Shown here piece after piece: positions 53,486 through 60,159 of a stretch of DNA of 64,000 nucleotides. Source of the DNA: Bacillota bacterium. GTDB lineage: Bacteria; Bacillota; Clostridia; Christensenellales; Aristaeellaceae. The stretch is from assembly GCA_023425025.1 (NCBI GenBank), contig JAFADG010000008.1, positions 1 through 64,000 on the forward strand, read 5' to 3'. A program made the translations under genes and the position numbers. The notes under the pieces are model-generated. The model worked only from the letters and a program-made list of their open reading frames with translations, did no database searches and had not been told where the DNA came from. Within the stretch, counting starts at the first letter, position 1. The number at the start of each line of letters is the position of its first letter.

Positions 53486-53713
53486 TTACTGAATTTCCAC
53501 AAATACCGGCTTGCTGTTTTTGGCCGTGGCGGCCTTGACCACCGCGCGGATGGCCTTGGCGATGCGGCCCTGCTTGCCGATGACTTTTCCCATATCCTCG
53601 GGGGCCACATTCAATTCCAGAATGATGGCTTCAGGACCCTCGGTCTCATTGACAACGACGGCGTCCGGATTTTCCACCAGGGATTTGGCCACAAAAAGCA
53701 CTAACTCTCGCAT
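53486..53713 (-). CDS. khpA: KH-domain RNA-binding protein KhpA
   Basis: A 75-residue single KH domain. The GxxG loop is GKQGRI within VIGKQGRIAKAIRAVV. In streptococci KhpA pairs with KhpB to bind many RNAs and control cell division. Length and the LVENPDAVVVNE start are typical. AAAGGAA precedes the ATG, 24 bases after rpsP. It closes the ylxM-ffh-rpsP-khpA run, and a terminator follows. Confidence 0.94.
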   Translation of the reverse strand: MRELVLFVAKSLVENPDAVVVNETEGPEAIILELNVAPEDMGKVIGKQGRIAKAIRAVVKAATAKNSKPVFVEIQ

Positions 53714-53737
53714 GGCATTCCTTTCTGGAACAGCCGC

Positions 53738-53986
53738 TTAGCCTTCGATCGCGCCGCTCTTTTTGAGGAGGATGCGGGTGGTATCGGTGGGCTGTGCGCC
53801 GTTCCCGAGCCAGTATTTGGCACGTTCGTTGTCGATCTTAATTTCAGCGGGAGAGGTCATGGGATTGTAGTAGCCGATTTCTTCGATGAAGCGGCCATCG
53901 CGGGGGCTGCGGATGTCGGCGACGACAACGCGGTAGAAGGGCTTTTTCTTCATGCCCATCCTTTTGAGGCGGATTTTCACAGACAT
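53738..53986 (-). CDS. rpsP: 30S ribosomal protein S16
   Basis: Ribosomal protein S16, 82 residues, with the standard [18 protein letters not shown] start and [23 protein letters not shown] is 7 bases before the ATG; a longer open frame through the intergenic repeat is not real. The gap to ffh of about 200 bases holds one copy of the 38-base repeat. It begins the rpsP-khpA pair, which ends at a terminator. Confidence 0.97.
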   Translation of the reverse strand: MSVKIRLKRMGMKKKPFYRVVVADIRSPRDGRFIEEIGYYNPMTSPAEIKIDNERAKYWLGNGAQPTDTTRILLKKSGAIEG

Positions 53987-54063
53987 GGGGTTTCCTCCTT
54001 GCAAATTGGGAATGTGTATATGGAAATCATATAAGTATGATAACCAGCGTGGATCGATTGGTT

Positions 54064-54118
54064 TAGCGTCTGCGGACGCTACCAAAGGGCTTTCCGATCG
54101 CCCTTTGGAAACCTTCGG
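54064..54118. repeat. 38-base repeat with leading hairpin, copy A (between ffh and rpsP)
   Basis: An AGCGTC-TGCG-GACGCT hairpin (54065-54080) is followed by a 38-base sequence (54081-54118) that is identical to 55686-55723. Within it CCAAAGGGC and GCCCTTTGG form a 9-bp hairpin. It ends in GGAAACCTTCGG. It lies in the same orientation as the second copy. Confidence 0.8.
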
Positions 54119-54189
54119 AGCCATCCCTTTGGATGATTACATCGTTAATAGTAATCAACGGGATTGAAGTTACTATGGAAGCTGCATCT

Positions 54190-55518
54190 TCAAAACGGCA
54201 ACCGCATGCGGCCCTTGCCGCCGCCCTTTTTCATGCCCATGACCTGCTTCATCATCTGCCGGGCCTGTTCAAACTGGCGGATCAAAGCATTCACGTCCTG
54301 GACGGTGGTGCCGCTGCCGGCGGCGATGCGCTTGCGGCGGCTGGCGTTTAAAAGATCGGGGTTGCGGCGTTCCCTGGGGGTCATGCTTCTTATGATGGCC
54401 TCGGGCTTTTTCATGGCGTTGTCGTCTATTTCAACGTCCTTAAGCTTTGCGCCCACGCCGGGCAGCATGCCCAATACGTTTTGCAGCGGGCCCATCTTCT
54501 TCATCTGCTGCATGTTTTCCAAAAAGTCTTCCAGGGTCAGATCCTGCACCTTGGTCTTGCGGGAGAGCTTATCGACTTCCTTTTCATCAAAGGCTTCCTG
54601 CGCCTTTTCGATCAGGGTCATCACGTCGCCCATGCCCAGGATGCGGGAGGCCATGCGCTCGGGGTGGAAAGGCTCGATATCGGCCAGCTTTTCGCCGATG
54701 CCGGCAAACTTGATGGGCTTGCCCGTGACTGCCCGCACCGACAGCGCCGCGCCGCCGCGGGTATCGCCGTCCAGCTTGGTCAAAATCACGCCGCCCAGCT
54801 CCAGCTTTTCGTTGAAGGATTTGGCCACGTTGACCGCGTCCTGACCGGTCATGGCATCCACCACCAGCAGGATTTCCTGGGGCTTGACCGCGGCCCGGAT
54901 TTGCGCCAACTCCTCCATCAAATGCTCGTCGATGTGCAGGCGACCGGCGGTGTCGATGATCAGCACGTCGCGGCCATAGTACCTCGCCTGCTCCACGGCT
55001 TCCTTGGCGGTTTGCACCGGGTTTTGGGTGCCCTTCTCATACACGGGAACCTTGACCTGCTGGCCAACCACCTGCAATTGCTTGATGGCCGCGGGGCGGT
55101 AGATGTCGCAGGCGGCCAGCATGGGCTTTTTGCCCTGCTTGGTCAGGTAGCCCGCCAGCTTGGCGGCCATGGTGGTCTTGCCGGCGCCCTGCAGGCCGCA
55201 GAGCATATAAATGGTAGGCACGCTGGGAGACCAGGTCAAACGGGCGTTCTGCCCGCCCATCAGGGCGGTCAGTTCTTCCTGCACGATTTTGACGACCTGC
55301 TGGCCTGGGGTCAGGCTTTCCAGTATCTCCACGCCTACGCAACGGCTGGTGACCTTTTGAATGAAATCCTTGGCGACGGCATAGTTGACGTCGGCCTCCA
55401 GCAGGGCCATACGGACCTCGCGCATGGCTTCCTTGACCATCTGCTCATTCAGCTTGCCGCGGCCGGTAAGCTTTTTAAACGCATTTTGCAGTTTTTCCGA
55501 CAAGCCCTCAAAGGCCAT
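54190..55518 (-). CDS. ffh: Signal recognition particle protein Ffh
   Basis: Ffh binds signal sequences of nascent membrane proteins and, with SRP RNA, docks on FtsY. The 442-residue protein has the N domain, the G domain with GLQGAGKTTMAAKLA (P-loop near residue 105), DTAGR and TKLDGDTRGG, and the methionine-rich M domain ending in the QMMKQVMGMKKGGGKGR tail. The ATG at MAFEGLSEKL has AAGGAGG upstream. It follows ylxM and is flanked on both sides by copies of the same 38-base repeat. The SRP RNA gene is not in the window. Confidence 0.98.
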   Translation of the reverse strand: MAFEGLSEKLQNAFKKLTGRGKLNEQMVKEAMREVRMALLEADVNYAVAKDFIQKVTSRCVGVEILESLTPGQQVVKIVQEELTALMGGQNARLTWSPSVPTIYMLCGLQGAGKTTMAAKLAGYLTKQGKKPMLAACDIYRPAAIKQLQVVGQQVKVPVYEKGTQNPVQTAKEAVEQARYYGRDVLIIDTAGRLHIDEHLMEELAQIRAAVKPQEILLVVDAMTGQDAVNVAKSFNEKLELGGVILTKLDGDTRGGAALSVRAVTGKPIKFAGIGEKLADIEPFHPERMASRILGMGDVMTLIEKAQEAFDEKEVDKLSRKTKVQDLTLEDFLENMQQMKKMGPLQNVLGMLPGVGAKLKDVEIDDNAMKKPEAIIRSMTPRERRNPDLLNASRRKRIAAGSGTTVQDVNALIRQFEQARQMMKQVMGMKKGGGKGRMRLPF

Positions 55519-55668
55519 TTTGTTCCTCCTTGTACGCCATGGCGGCGAACCTAAGACCTTTTGATTCGTAGTCAAACAGTCTATTGAGTATTAACCACTA
55601 AAGTCAAGAAAGATAAGTGATCTTGCAAATCCACTTGGTGTTACAGAAGATTTTCCAGTGAAAGAGTT

Positions 55669-55723
55669 TCGCGTCTTTCGACGCGACCAAAGGGCTTTCC
55701 GATCGCCCTTTGGAAACCTTCGG
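55669..55723. repeat. 38-base repeat with leading hairpin, copy B (between ylxM and ffh)
   Basis: A CGCGTC-TTTC-GACGCG hairpin (55670-55685) precedes the 38-base sequence (55686-55723) identical to 54081-54118. The leading hairpins keep their shape but differ in loop and end bases, so the structure seems to be what is conserved. The rest of the 220-base ylxM-ffh gap shows nothing else. Confidence 0.8.
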
Positions 55724-55739
55724 TCACCACCGGAAAAAA

Positions 55740-56123
55740 TTATTCTTCATCCGCCTGCAGCAATTCGGAAATTCTCTGCTTGACGGCCGCCACCTGTTCC
55801 GCGCTTGCGGCCCCCTGGACCCCGTTCAAAAAGTTCAGCAGGCTATCCAAGCCGTATTGCATCCGCCGGAACCTTTGCAGCATGCCCAGCTTTTCTTCCA
55901 GCTGATACAGCTGCTGGGTGGCCCTGTGCAGGATATCATGCACGCCTTGGCGGCTGACGCCGGCCTGCTCGGCAATCTCGGCCAAAGACAGGTCCTCTTC
56001 ACAGCTTAAGCGAAGCAGCTCCTGCTGCCGGTCGGTCAAAAGCGGTCCATAGAAATCCAGCAGCCAGCCGGTTTCGATTTTTGATTCGATCCGGGCTCCG
56101 CTGTCGGCGCTTCCTTCCTGCAT
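55740..56123 (-). CDS. ylxM: YlxM-family SRP-associated helix-turn-helix protein
   Basis: A 127-residue member of the YlxM/p13 family. The helix-turn-helix LAEIAEQAGVSRQGVHDILHRA lies near residues 45-70 (given here as LAEIAEQAGVSRQGV), preceded by a sigma-like FYGPLLTDRQQELLRLSCEED. In Streptococcus the homologue stimulates Ffh/FtsY GTPase and its gene precedes ffh, as here. The ATG at MQEGSAD is set by GGAGG 8 bases upstream; a GTG 9 bases earlier is possible. It has a consensus promoter and starts the ffh unit. Confidence 0.93.
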   Translation of the reverse strand: MQEGSADSGARIESKIETGWLLDFYGPLLTDRQQELLRLSCEEDLSLAEIAEQAGVSRQGVHDILHRATQQLYQLEEKLGMLQRFRRMQYGLDSLLNFLNGVQGAASAEQVAAVKQRISELLQADEE

Positions 56124-56177
56124 GGAGATCACCTCCGCCGCTTACGGTGTAAAGTGCTTTCCCTTGACACCTCGCAC

Positions 56178-56206
56178 ATTATATTGATTTCTCTATTGCA
56201 TGTCAA
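56178..56206 (-). promoter_or_regulatory. ylxM-ffh promoter
   Basis: On the minus strand TTGACA (56201-56206) and TATAAT (56178-56183) are 17 bases apart, both consensus, directly next to the MITE-like element. Confidence 0.85.
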
Positions 56207-56212
56207 GCCCTA

Positions 56213-56372
56213 ATACTAATGGAAATCATTATTTCGTCCAAAGCGGCGAGGAGTTTTCGATGCAGGACAAGGAGTCGGAGCGAGACAACGCCGCGCTACG
56301 TTGAGCGGAGAACGACACAGCCCTGCGCGAAAAGTACTGCCGCAACGACGAAATAATGTTTGGAATTAGTAT
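56213..56372. mobile_element. MITE-like element of about 160 bases
   Basis: The ends are inverted repeats of about 26 bases: ATACTAAT, six variable bases, CATTATTTCGTC at the left, and its inverted partner GACGAAATAATG, six bases, ATTAGTAT at the right. Flanking TAA / TAA could be a 3-base target duplication if the element begins at TACTAAT. The interior has no transposase and only a 14-codon frame. It lies between the ylxM promoter and the XRE gene. Confidence 0.7.
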
Positions 56373-56404
56373 AAATCATAAAGATGCATCCCATCATCAG
56401 ACCG

Positions 56405-56650
56405 CTAATCAAGCAGGTCTTGATAGGATGCCCTCAGAACCTTGGCGATTACCCGAAGCTCAATATCCGTCACGAATCGCTTCCCGCTTTCAATGCGCTG
56501 GATTGCGTTTTTATCAAGGTCAAGCCCTTCAATTTGGAGCATATCGGAAAAAACCTTCTGAGATGGATTTGCCGGCAATGCTTCCCTATATTCTTTTATC
56601 TTCTTGCCGCAAATATTGTTTGAGCCATTTGCCGCCTTGTTTTTATACAT
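56405..56650 (-). CDS. XRE-family helix-turn-helix regulator
   Basis: An 81-residue single-domain Cro/CI-type protein (KKIKEYREALP at the start of helix 1, then DLDKNAIQRIESGKRFVTDIE over helices 3-4). The recognition helix region is intact. GGGAGGTGGG lies upstream of the ATG; a longer frame through the operator region is not real. It is divergent from a 78-residue gene, and two 19-base operator copies lie between them, so self-repression and control of the neighbour are likely. Confidence 0.85.
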   Translation of the reverse strand: MYKNKAANGSNNICGKKIKEYREALPANPSQKVFSDMLQIEGLDLDKNAIQRIESGKRFVTDIELRVIAKVLRASYQDLLD

Positions 56651-56666
56651 TTTTCCCACCTCCCGG

Positions 56667-56685
56667 TGACATTTAGTGATTGTCA
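56667..56685. promoter_or_regulatory. Operator O1 for the XRE regulator
   Basis: TGACATTTAGTGATTGTCA: TGACA and TGTCA are inverted copies separated by 9 bases, extended by G and C on the outside. It lies 17 bases before the XRE start codon and downstream of its TATAAT (minus strand, around 56694-56700). The inverted sequence of the second site matches it at 17 of 19 bases. Confidence 0.65.
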
Positions 56686-56719
56686 CACTAAAAATTATAT
56701 GGTAGACTCTTTGTGGGTT

Positions 56720-56738
56720 TGACATTCACTAAGTGTCA
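56720..56738. promoter_or_regulatory. Operator O2 for the XRE regulator
   Basis: TGACATTCACTAAGTGTCA, the second TGACA-N9-TGTCA site; read on the other strand it differs from O1 at two positions. Its first bases belong to a TTGACA that may be the -35 of the rightward gene. The centres of O1 and O2 are 53 bases apart, about five helical turns. Confidence 0.65.
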
Positions 56739-56777
56739 CTATCTGATATTCCCAAATAAGGTGCGGGATGGATGTGT

Positions 56778-57014
56778 ATGAAGAAAAGCATTGACGCCAA
56801 AAGGGCTATTCAAACTATTGCTATGAAAGAGGGCTTACCCATCGAAGAGGTACGCAAAGAAATGGAGCTCGCCATTCTTGCGGGGCTATGCAGCCAAAAC
56901 CCCGATGCGCAAGCGCAATGGAAGCAAGTCCCCTGCAAGGGGGACATACCCACGCCGGAGGAACTGATTACATATCTTGCAACTCATATTGACGCGAAGC
57001 TAAACTTATTTTGA
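56778..57014 (+). CDS. Small protein resembling the Spo0A C-terminal-like family
   Basis: About 78 residues: KRAIQTIAMKEGLPIEEVRKEMELAI, then a PDAQAQWKQVPCKGDIPTPEELI segment and a helical tail. Proteins of this length and pattern (AI..IA..EGV..EEVR.EI..AI, then W..IPCKG..PTPEE.I) are often annotated as Spo0A C-terminal-domain-like in Clostridia, but real homology to Spo0A is doubtful and the role is unknown. An ATG 6 bases upstream is an alternative start; GGG lies before both. It is divergent from the XRE gene and probably its target. Confidence 0.75.
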   Translation: MKKSIDAKRAIQTIAMKEGLPIEEVRKEMELAILAGLCSQNPDAQAQWKQVPCKGDIPTPEELITYLATHIDAKLNLF

Positions 57015-57028
57015 TAAAAGCTAAAATA

Positions 57029-57064
57029 TAAAAAAACCGTGAGGCATTGGCTGCCTTCACGGGC
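57029..57064 (-). terminator. Terminator after the enolase-superfamily gene
   Basis: CCGTGAAGGCA pairs with TGCCTCACGG (one bulge) around a short loop; on the minus strand it is followed by TTTTTTTATATTTT. It may also end the convergent small gene. Confidence 0.7.
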
Positions 57065-57089
57065 CATTTATGATTAGCAAAGGAAACCA

Positions 57090-58223
57090 TCAAACCATCG
57101 GCGCCCAAATCAAATCCATGCCGAAGCCCGGCTTTTGCGGCACAGTCAAAATACCGTTATGCAGCGTATACCCGCTGTAATCCACACCTTCGGATTCGCC
57201 CAGCACCGCCTCGATCATGGGGATGTGATGGGGATAGGCTGCCGCGATATGCGCGCAATAGTGGGTTTTGACCACATTCCCCCATGCATGGGGCGAAGCA
57301 AGATAGCCCTTTTGTTCCAATTCCTTCATCAGCTTCCGCCAGGGGGTAAAGCCATGCCCGCAGACATCGGGCTGCCATACATCCAGCAGGCCCTTGCCGG
57401 CCAGGTCGGAAAGCAGCGGGATATCGGTCATGGATTCGCCGTCGGCAATCAGCGTCAGCGGCCGGTGCTTTTGCAGGTATTCACGGAGCTTGCGGTTATT
57501 CCCCTCTTCCTCGCGGAAGGGCTCCTCAAACCAGTACAGCGGCACGCTGCCGACGCCCTCCATAAAGGCGATGGCATCCGCCACGCTGTAGCCGTCGTTG
57601 GCATCGACCATGATCCCCGCATCCGGGAAGGCTTCATGGATTTTGTTGACAACCTCAATATCCCGCTCAAGGCCGGCGTCATGCTCCATCCACATATTCC
57701 CGCGGCCGATCTTGACCTTCAAAGTGCGGTGGCCCAGGGCATAATCGTACGCGCAATCCTCCAGCACCTTTTGCACGCCAAAGGGCCTGTCTTCCGGGAT
57801 GATATCGTTCATATAAATCGCGCCGTCGTACACAGCCACCTTAGGTAACGCGTTATCCTGGATCATTTTGCTGACGGGAATGCCGCAAATCTGCCCGGCC
57901 AGGTCGTGCAGCGGCAGGTCGAAGGCGTGCAGGCGCTCATCCAGTATCCCTGTGTCACAGGCGAAAATGCTCGTCAATTCCTGGCCTTCTATCAGCGGCA
58001 GTATCTCCTTGGCTTTTTCCAGCCTCTCGCTCAGCTGCGCCCAGCCGCTGGCGCCCTTGCTGGTGTAGAGTTTGGCAGCCGTCACCTCGCCGCCAAAGCC
58101 ATGATAGCTCAAGCGCGCGTTCTTGCCGTGGAGCCTTGGATATCTGCAGCGGAAACGGTAGAACTCCACCTTTTCGATCACATGCCCCGCCAGCGCTTTT
58201 TGGTATGCCTCATTTTGACTCAT
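57090..58223 (-). CDS. Mandelate racemase / muconate lactonizing enzyme family protein
   Basis: A 377-residue enolase-superfamily protein. It shows the capping domain, the catalytic K-x-K (LKVKIGRG near residue 168), metal ligands in MVDANDGYS (about 205), YWFEEPF (about 231) and IADGES (about 257), and a late histidine in SPHAWGN (about 311) that is typical of the mandelate racemase-like acid-sugar dehydratase groups. It probably abstracts a proton next to a carboxylate; the substrate is unknown. AAAGGAG lies upstream. As last gene of the transporter operon it is expected to act on the imported compound or its breakdown product. Confidence 0.9.
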   Translation of the reverse strand: MSQNEAYQKALAGHVIEKVEFYRFRCRYPRLHGKNARLSYHGFGGEVTAAKLYTSKGASGWAQLSERLEKAKEILPLIEGQELTSIFACDTGILDERLHAFDLPLHDLAGQICGIPVSKMIQDNALPKVAVYDGAIYMNDIIPEDRPFGVQKVLEDCAYDYALGHRTLKVKIGRGNMWMEHDAGLERDIEVVNKIHEAFPDAGIMVDANDGYSVADAIAFMEGVGSVPLYWFEEPFREEEGNNRKLREYLQKHRPLTLIADGESMTDIPLLSDLAGKGLLDVWQPDVCGHGFTPWRKLMKELEQKGYLASPHAWGNVVKTHYCAHIAAAYPHHIPMIEAVLGESEGVDYSGYTLHNGILTVPQKPGFGMDLIWAPMV

Positions 58224-58249
58224 TGGTCAATCTCCTTTCATCCTTCCCG

Positions 58250-59158
58250 TTAACCCTTTAACGCACCGATCATAACGCCCTTGATAAAGAATCTTTGCAC
58301 AAACGGATAAGCGATCATCATGGGAATGCAGCTCACCACGATGACGGAGAATTTGATGGTGACCCCCAATTTGGAGCTTTCAGCATAGGAGCCGCCGGTG
58401 GTATCGATCTGGTTTGCCAGCAGGATGCTGCGCAGCACCAGCTGCAGGCTCTGCTTGTCGGAGGAGCGCAGGTAGACCAGCGCGTCAAAATAATTGTTCC
58501 AGTGGCCCACCGCGTAGTACAGGCTGATCACCGCCAGAATGGGCATGGACAGGGGCAGCACCACTTTCAAAAGGAATTTGGTGTCGCCGCAGCCGTCCAG
58601 GAAGGCGGCCTCCCGCAAACTGTCGGGGATGGTGGTCTGAAAGTATGTGCGCATGATGATCATGTTGGTGGTGACCACCGCGGTGGGCAGCACCAGCCCC
58701 CACACCGTGTTCACCATCCCCATGCCGTTGACGACCAGGAACGTGGGAATCAGCCCGCCCTGTATGTACATGGTCAGCACCACGAACAGCGTTACCAGGC
58801 CGCGGCCCGGCATCTCCCGCCGGGAGAGGGGGTAGGCCAGCAGCGTGGTCAGCAGCATGTTGATGGCTGTGCCGGTCACCAGGTAAATGCCGCTGTTTTT
58901 GAAGCCGATCAGTATATCCTTGTTGTCAATCAGCGTCTGGTAGCCCTTCAGGTTGATCTCCACCGGCCATAGATATACCCTGCCCAGGGAGATGGCGTCG
59001 GAGGAACTGAGCGACGCGCTGAGCACATAAATCAGCGGATAGATTTCCACCAGCAGGATCACAAAGGTAATGGCATATAAAACACCTACGAAAACCCGGT
59101 CGCGGGCGCTGTCCCGGATCGCGGTGCCCCGGCGCGGGATGGTTTGTTCCCTTACCAC
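58250..59158 (-). CDS. Carbohydrate ABC transporter permease, YtcP/LplC type
   Basis: A 302-residue inner-membrane permease with six helices of the MalG-like class. The EAA loop that docks on the ATPase is REAAFLDGCGDTKFLLKVVLPL (given here as REAAFLDGCGDTKF). The end ...FVQRFFIKGVMIGALKG is characteristic of the LplC/YtcP group. The GTG start overlaps the stop of the partner permease. The ATPase is not in the operon, as is usual for this group, which shares an MsmK-type ATPase encoded elsewhere. Confidence 0.93.
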   Translation of the reverse strand: MVREQTIPRRGTAIRDSARDRVFVGVLYAITFVILLVEIYPLIYVLSASLSSSDAISLGRVYLWPVEINLKGYQTLIDNKDILIGFKNSGIYLVTGTAINMLLTTLLAYPLSRREMPGRGLVTLFVVLTMYIQGGLIPTFLVVNGMGMVNTVWGLVLPTAVVTTNMIIMRTYFQTTIPDSLREAAFLDGCGDTKFLLKVVLPLSMPILAVISLYYAVGHWNNYFDALVYLRSSDKQSLQLVLRSILLANQIDTTGGSYAESSKLGVTIKFSVIVVSCIPMMIAYPFVQRFFIKGVMIGALKG

Positions 59159-60078
59159 AGGCTGGACCCCCCCATCTTTTTGGACAGCAGGTTGGCGATG
59201 TACAGCAGAAGGATGTTGCAGGCGGAGTTGAACAGGTTGATGGCCGTAGAGTAGGAATAGTTGCCGTCCAAAATGCCCACCCGGTATACATACGTGGAAA
59301 TAACGTCGCTGGAGGCCTTGTTCAGGTCATTTTGCATCAGCAGTACCTTTTCATAGCCGATGTTCATGATCTGGCCGCAGCGCAAAAGCAGCATGATGGT
59401 GATGGTACCCAGAATGCCGGGAATGGAGATATAAAGCATTTTCTGGAACCGGGTGGCGCCATCGATGGTGGCGGCCTCATACTGCTCGGGATCGATCCCT
59501 GCCAGGGCCGCGATGTAGAGAATGGAATCCCAGCCCAGGTTCTGCCACAACCCGGAAATGATGTACATGGGCTTGAAGGCGCTGACGGTAGCGAAGTAAT
59601 TGGTGGTCTTGTACCCCAGCGCCTTCAACAGCAGGTTGTACACGCCCGTGTTGGGGTTGAAGATAAGCTGCAGGATGCTGACCAGCACCACCGCCGACAA
59701 AAAGTGCGGGATGTACGTTACGTTCTGCACCAGCTTTTTGTAGCGCGCGCCGCGCAGCTCGTTGAGCATCAGCGCGAACAGTATGGGGATCGGGAAACCC
59801 ACCAAAAGGCTGACACCGTTGATGATCAGGGTGTTACTGACCACCCGGTCAAAATAGAAGGAGTTGAAAAAGCGTTCAAAATGCTTGAAGCCCACCCATT
59901 CGCTGCCGAAAAATCCTCGCGTGATCCTGTAATCGCGGAAGGCGATCTGAACGCCATACAGTGGAAGATAGCGGAAAACAATGTACCAGATCAGCGGAAG
60001 CGCGAGGAGAAGATACAGTTCCCTGGATTGCCAAATTCTTTTGCGGAGCAGCGTTTTTCGCCTGGTTCTGTATTCCAT
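59152..60078 (-). CDS. Carbohydrate ABC transporter permease, YteP/LplB type
   Basis: A 308-residue MalF-like permease. It has the typical N-terminus (LYLLLALPLIWYIVFRYLPLYGVQIAF), six helices and the EAA loop QYEAATIDGATRFQKML (written as YEAATIDGATRF). The LplB/YteP group in Bacillus is linked to uptake of pectin or rhamnogalacturonan fragments and other oligosaccharides. The ATG has GGAGG 9 bases upstream; a GTG just before it is an alternative. It precedes the second permease and follows the binding protein. Confidence 0.93.
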   Translation of the reverse strand: MEYRTRRKTLLRKRIWQSRELYLLLALPLIWYIVFRYLPLYGVQIAFRDYRITRGFFGSEWVGFKHFERFFNSFYFDRVVSNTLIINGVSLLVGFPIPILFALMLNELRGARYKKLVQNVTYIPHFLSAVVLVSILQLIFNPNTGVYNLLLKALGYKTTNYFATVSAFKPMYIISGLWQNLGWDSILYIAALAGIDPEQYEAATIDGATRFQKMLYISIPGILGTITIMLLLRCGQIMNIGYEKVLLMQNDLNKASSDVISTYVYRVGILDGNYSYSTAINLFNSACNILLLYIANLLSKKMGGSSLW

Positions 60079-60159
60079 CACGGCCGTCCTCCGCCTCCTT
60101 CCTTAAAAAGCCGGGGGGGGCAGCAAGCCTGCCGCCCCCGGCCAAGCGCCTGATAGCTG

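Noticed and set aside
53987..54124. Extended start for rpsP through the intergenic repeat
   Set aside because: S16 starts at a conserved MSVKIRLKR with AAGGAGG before it; the extension translates the repeat.
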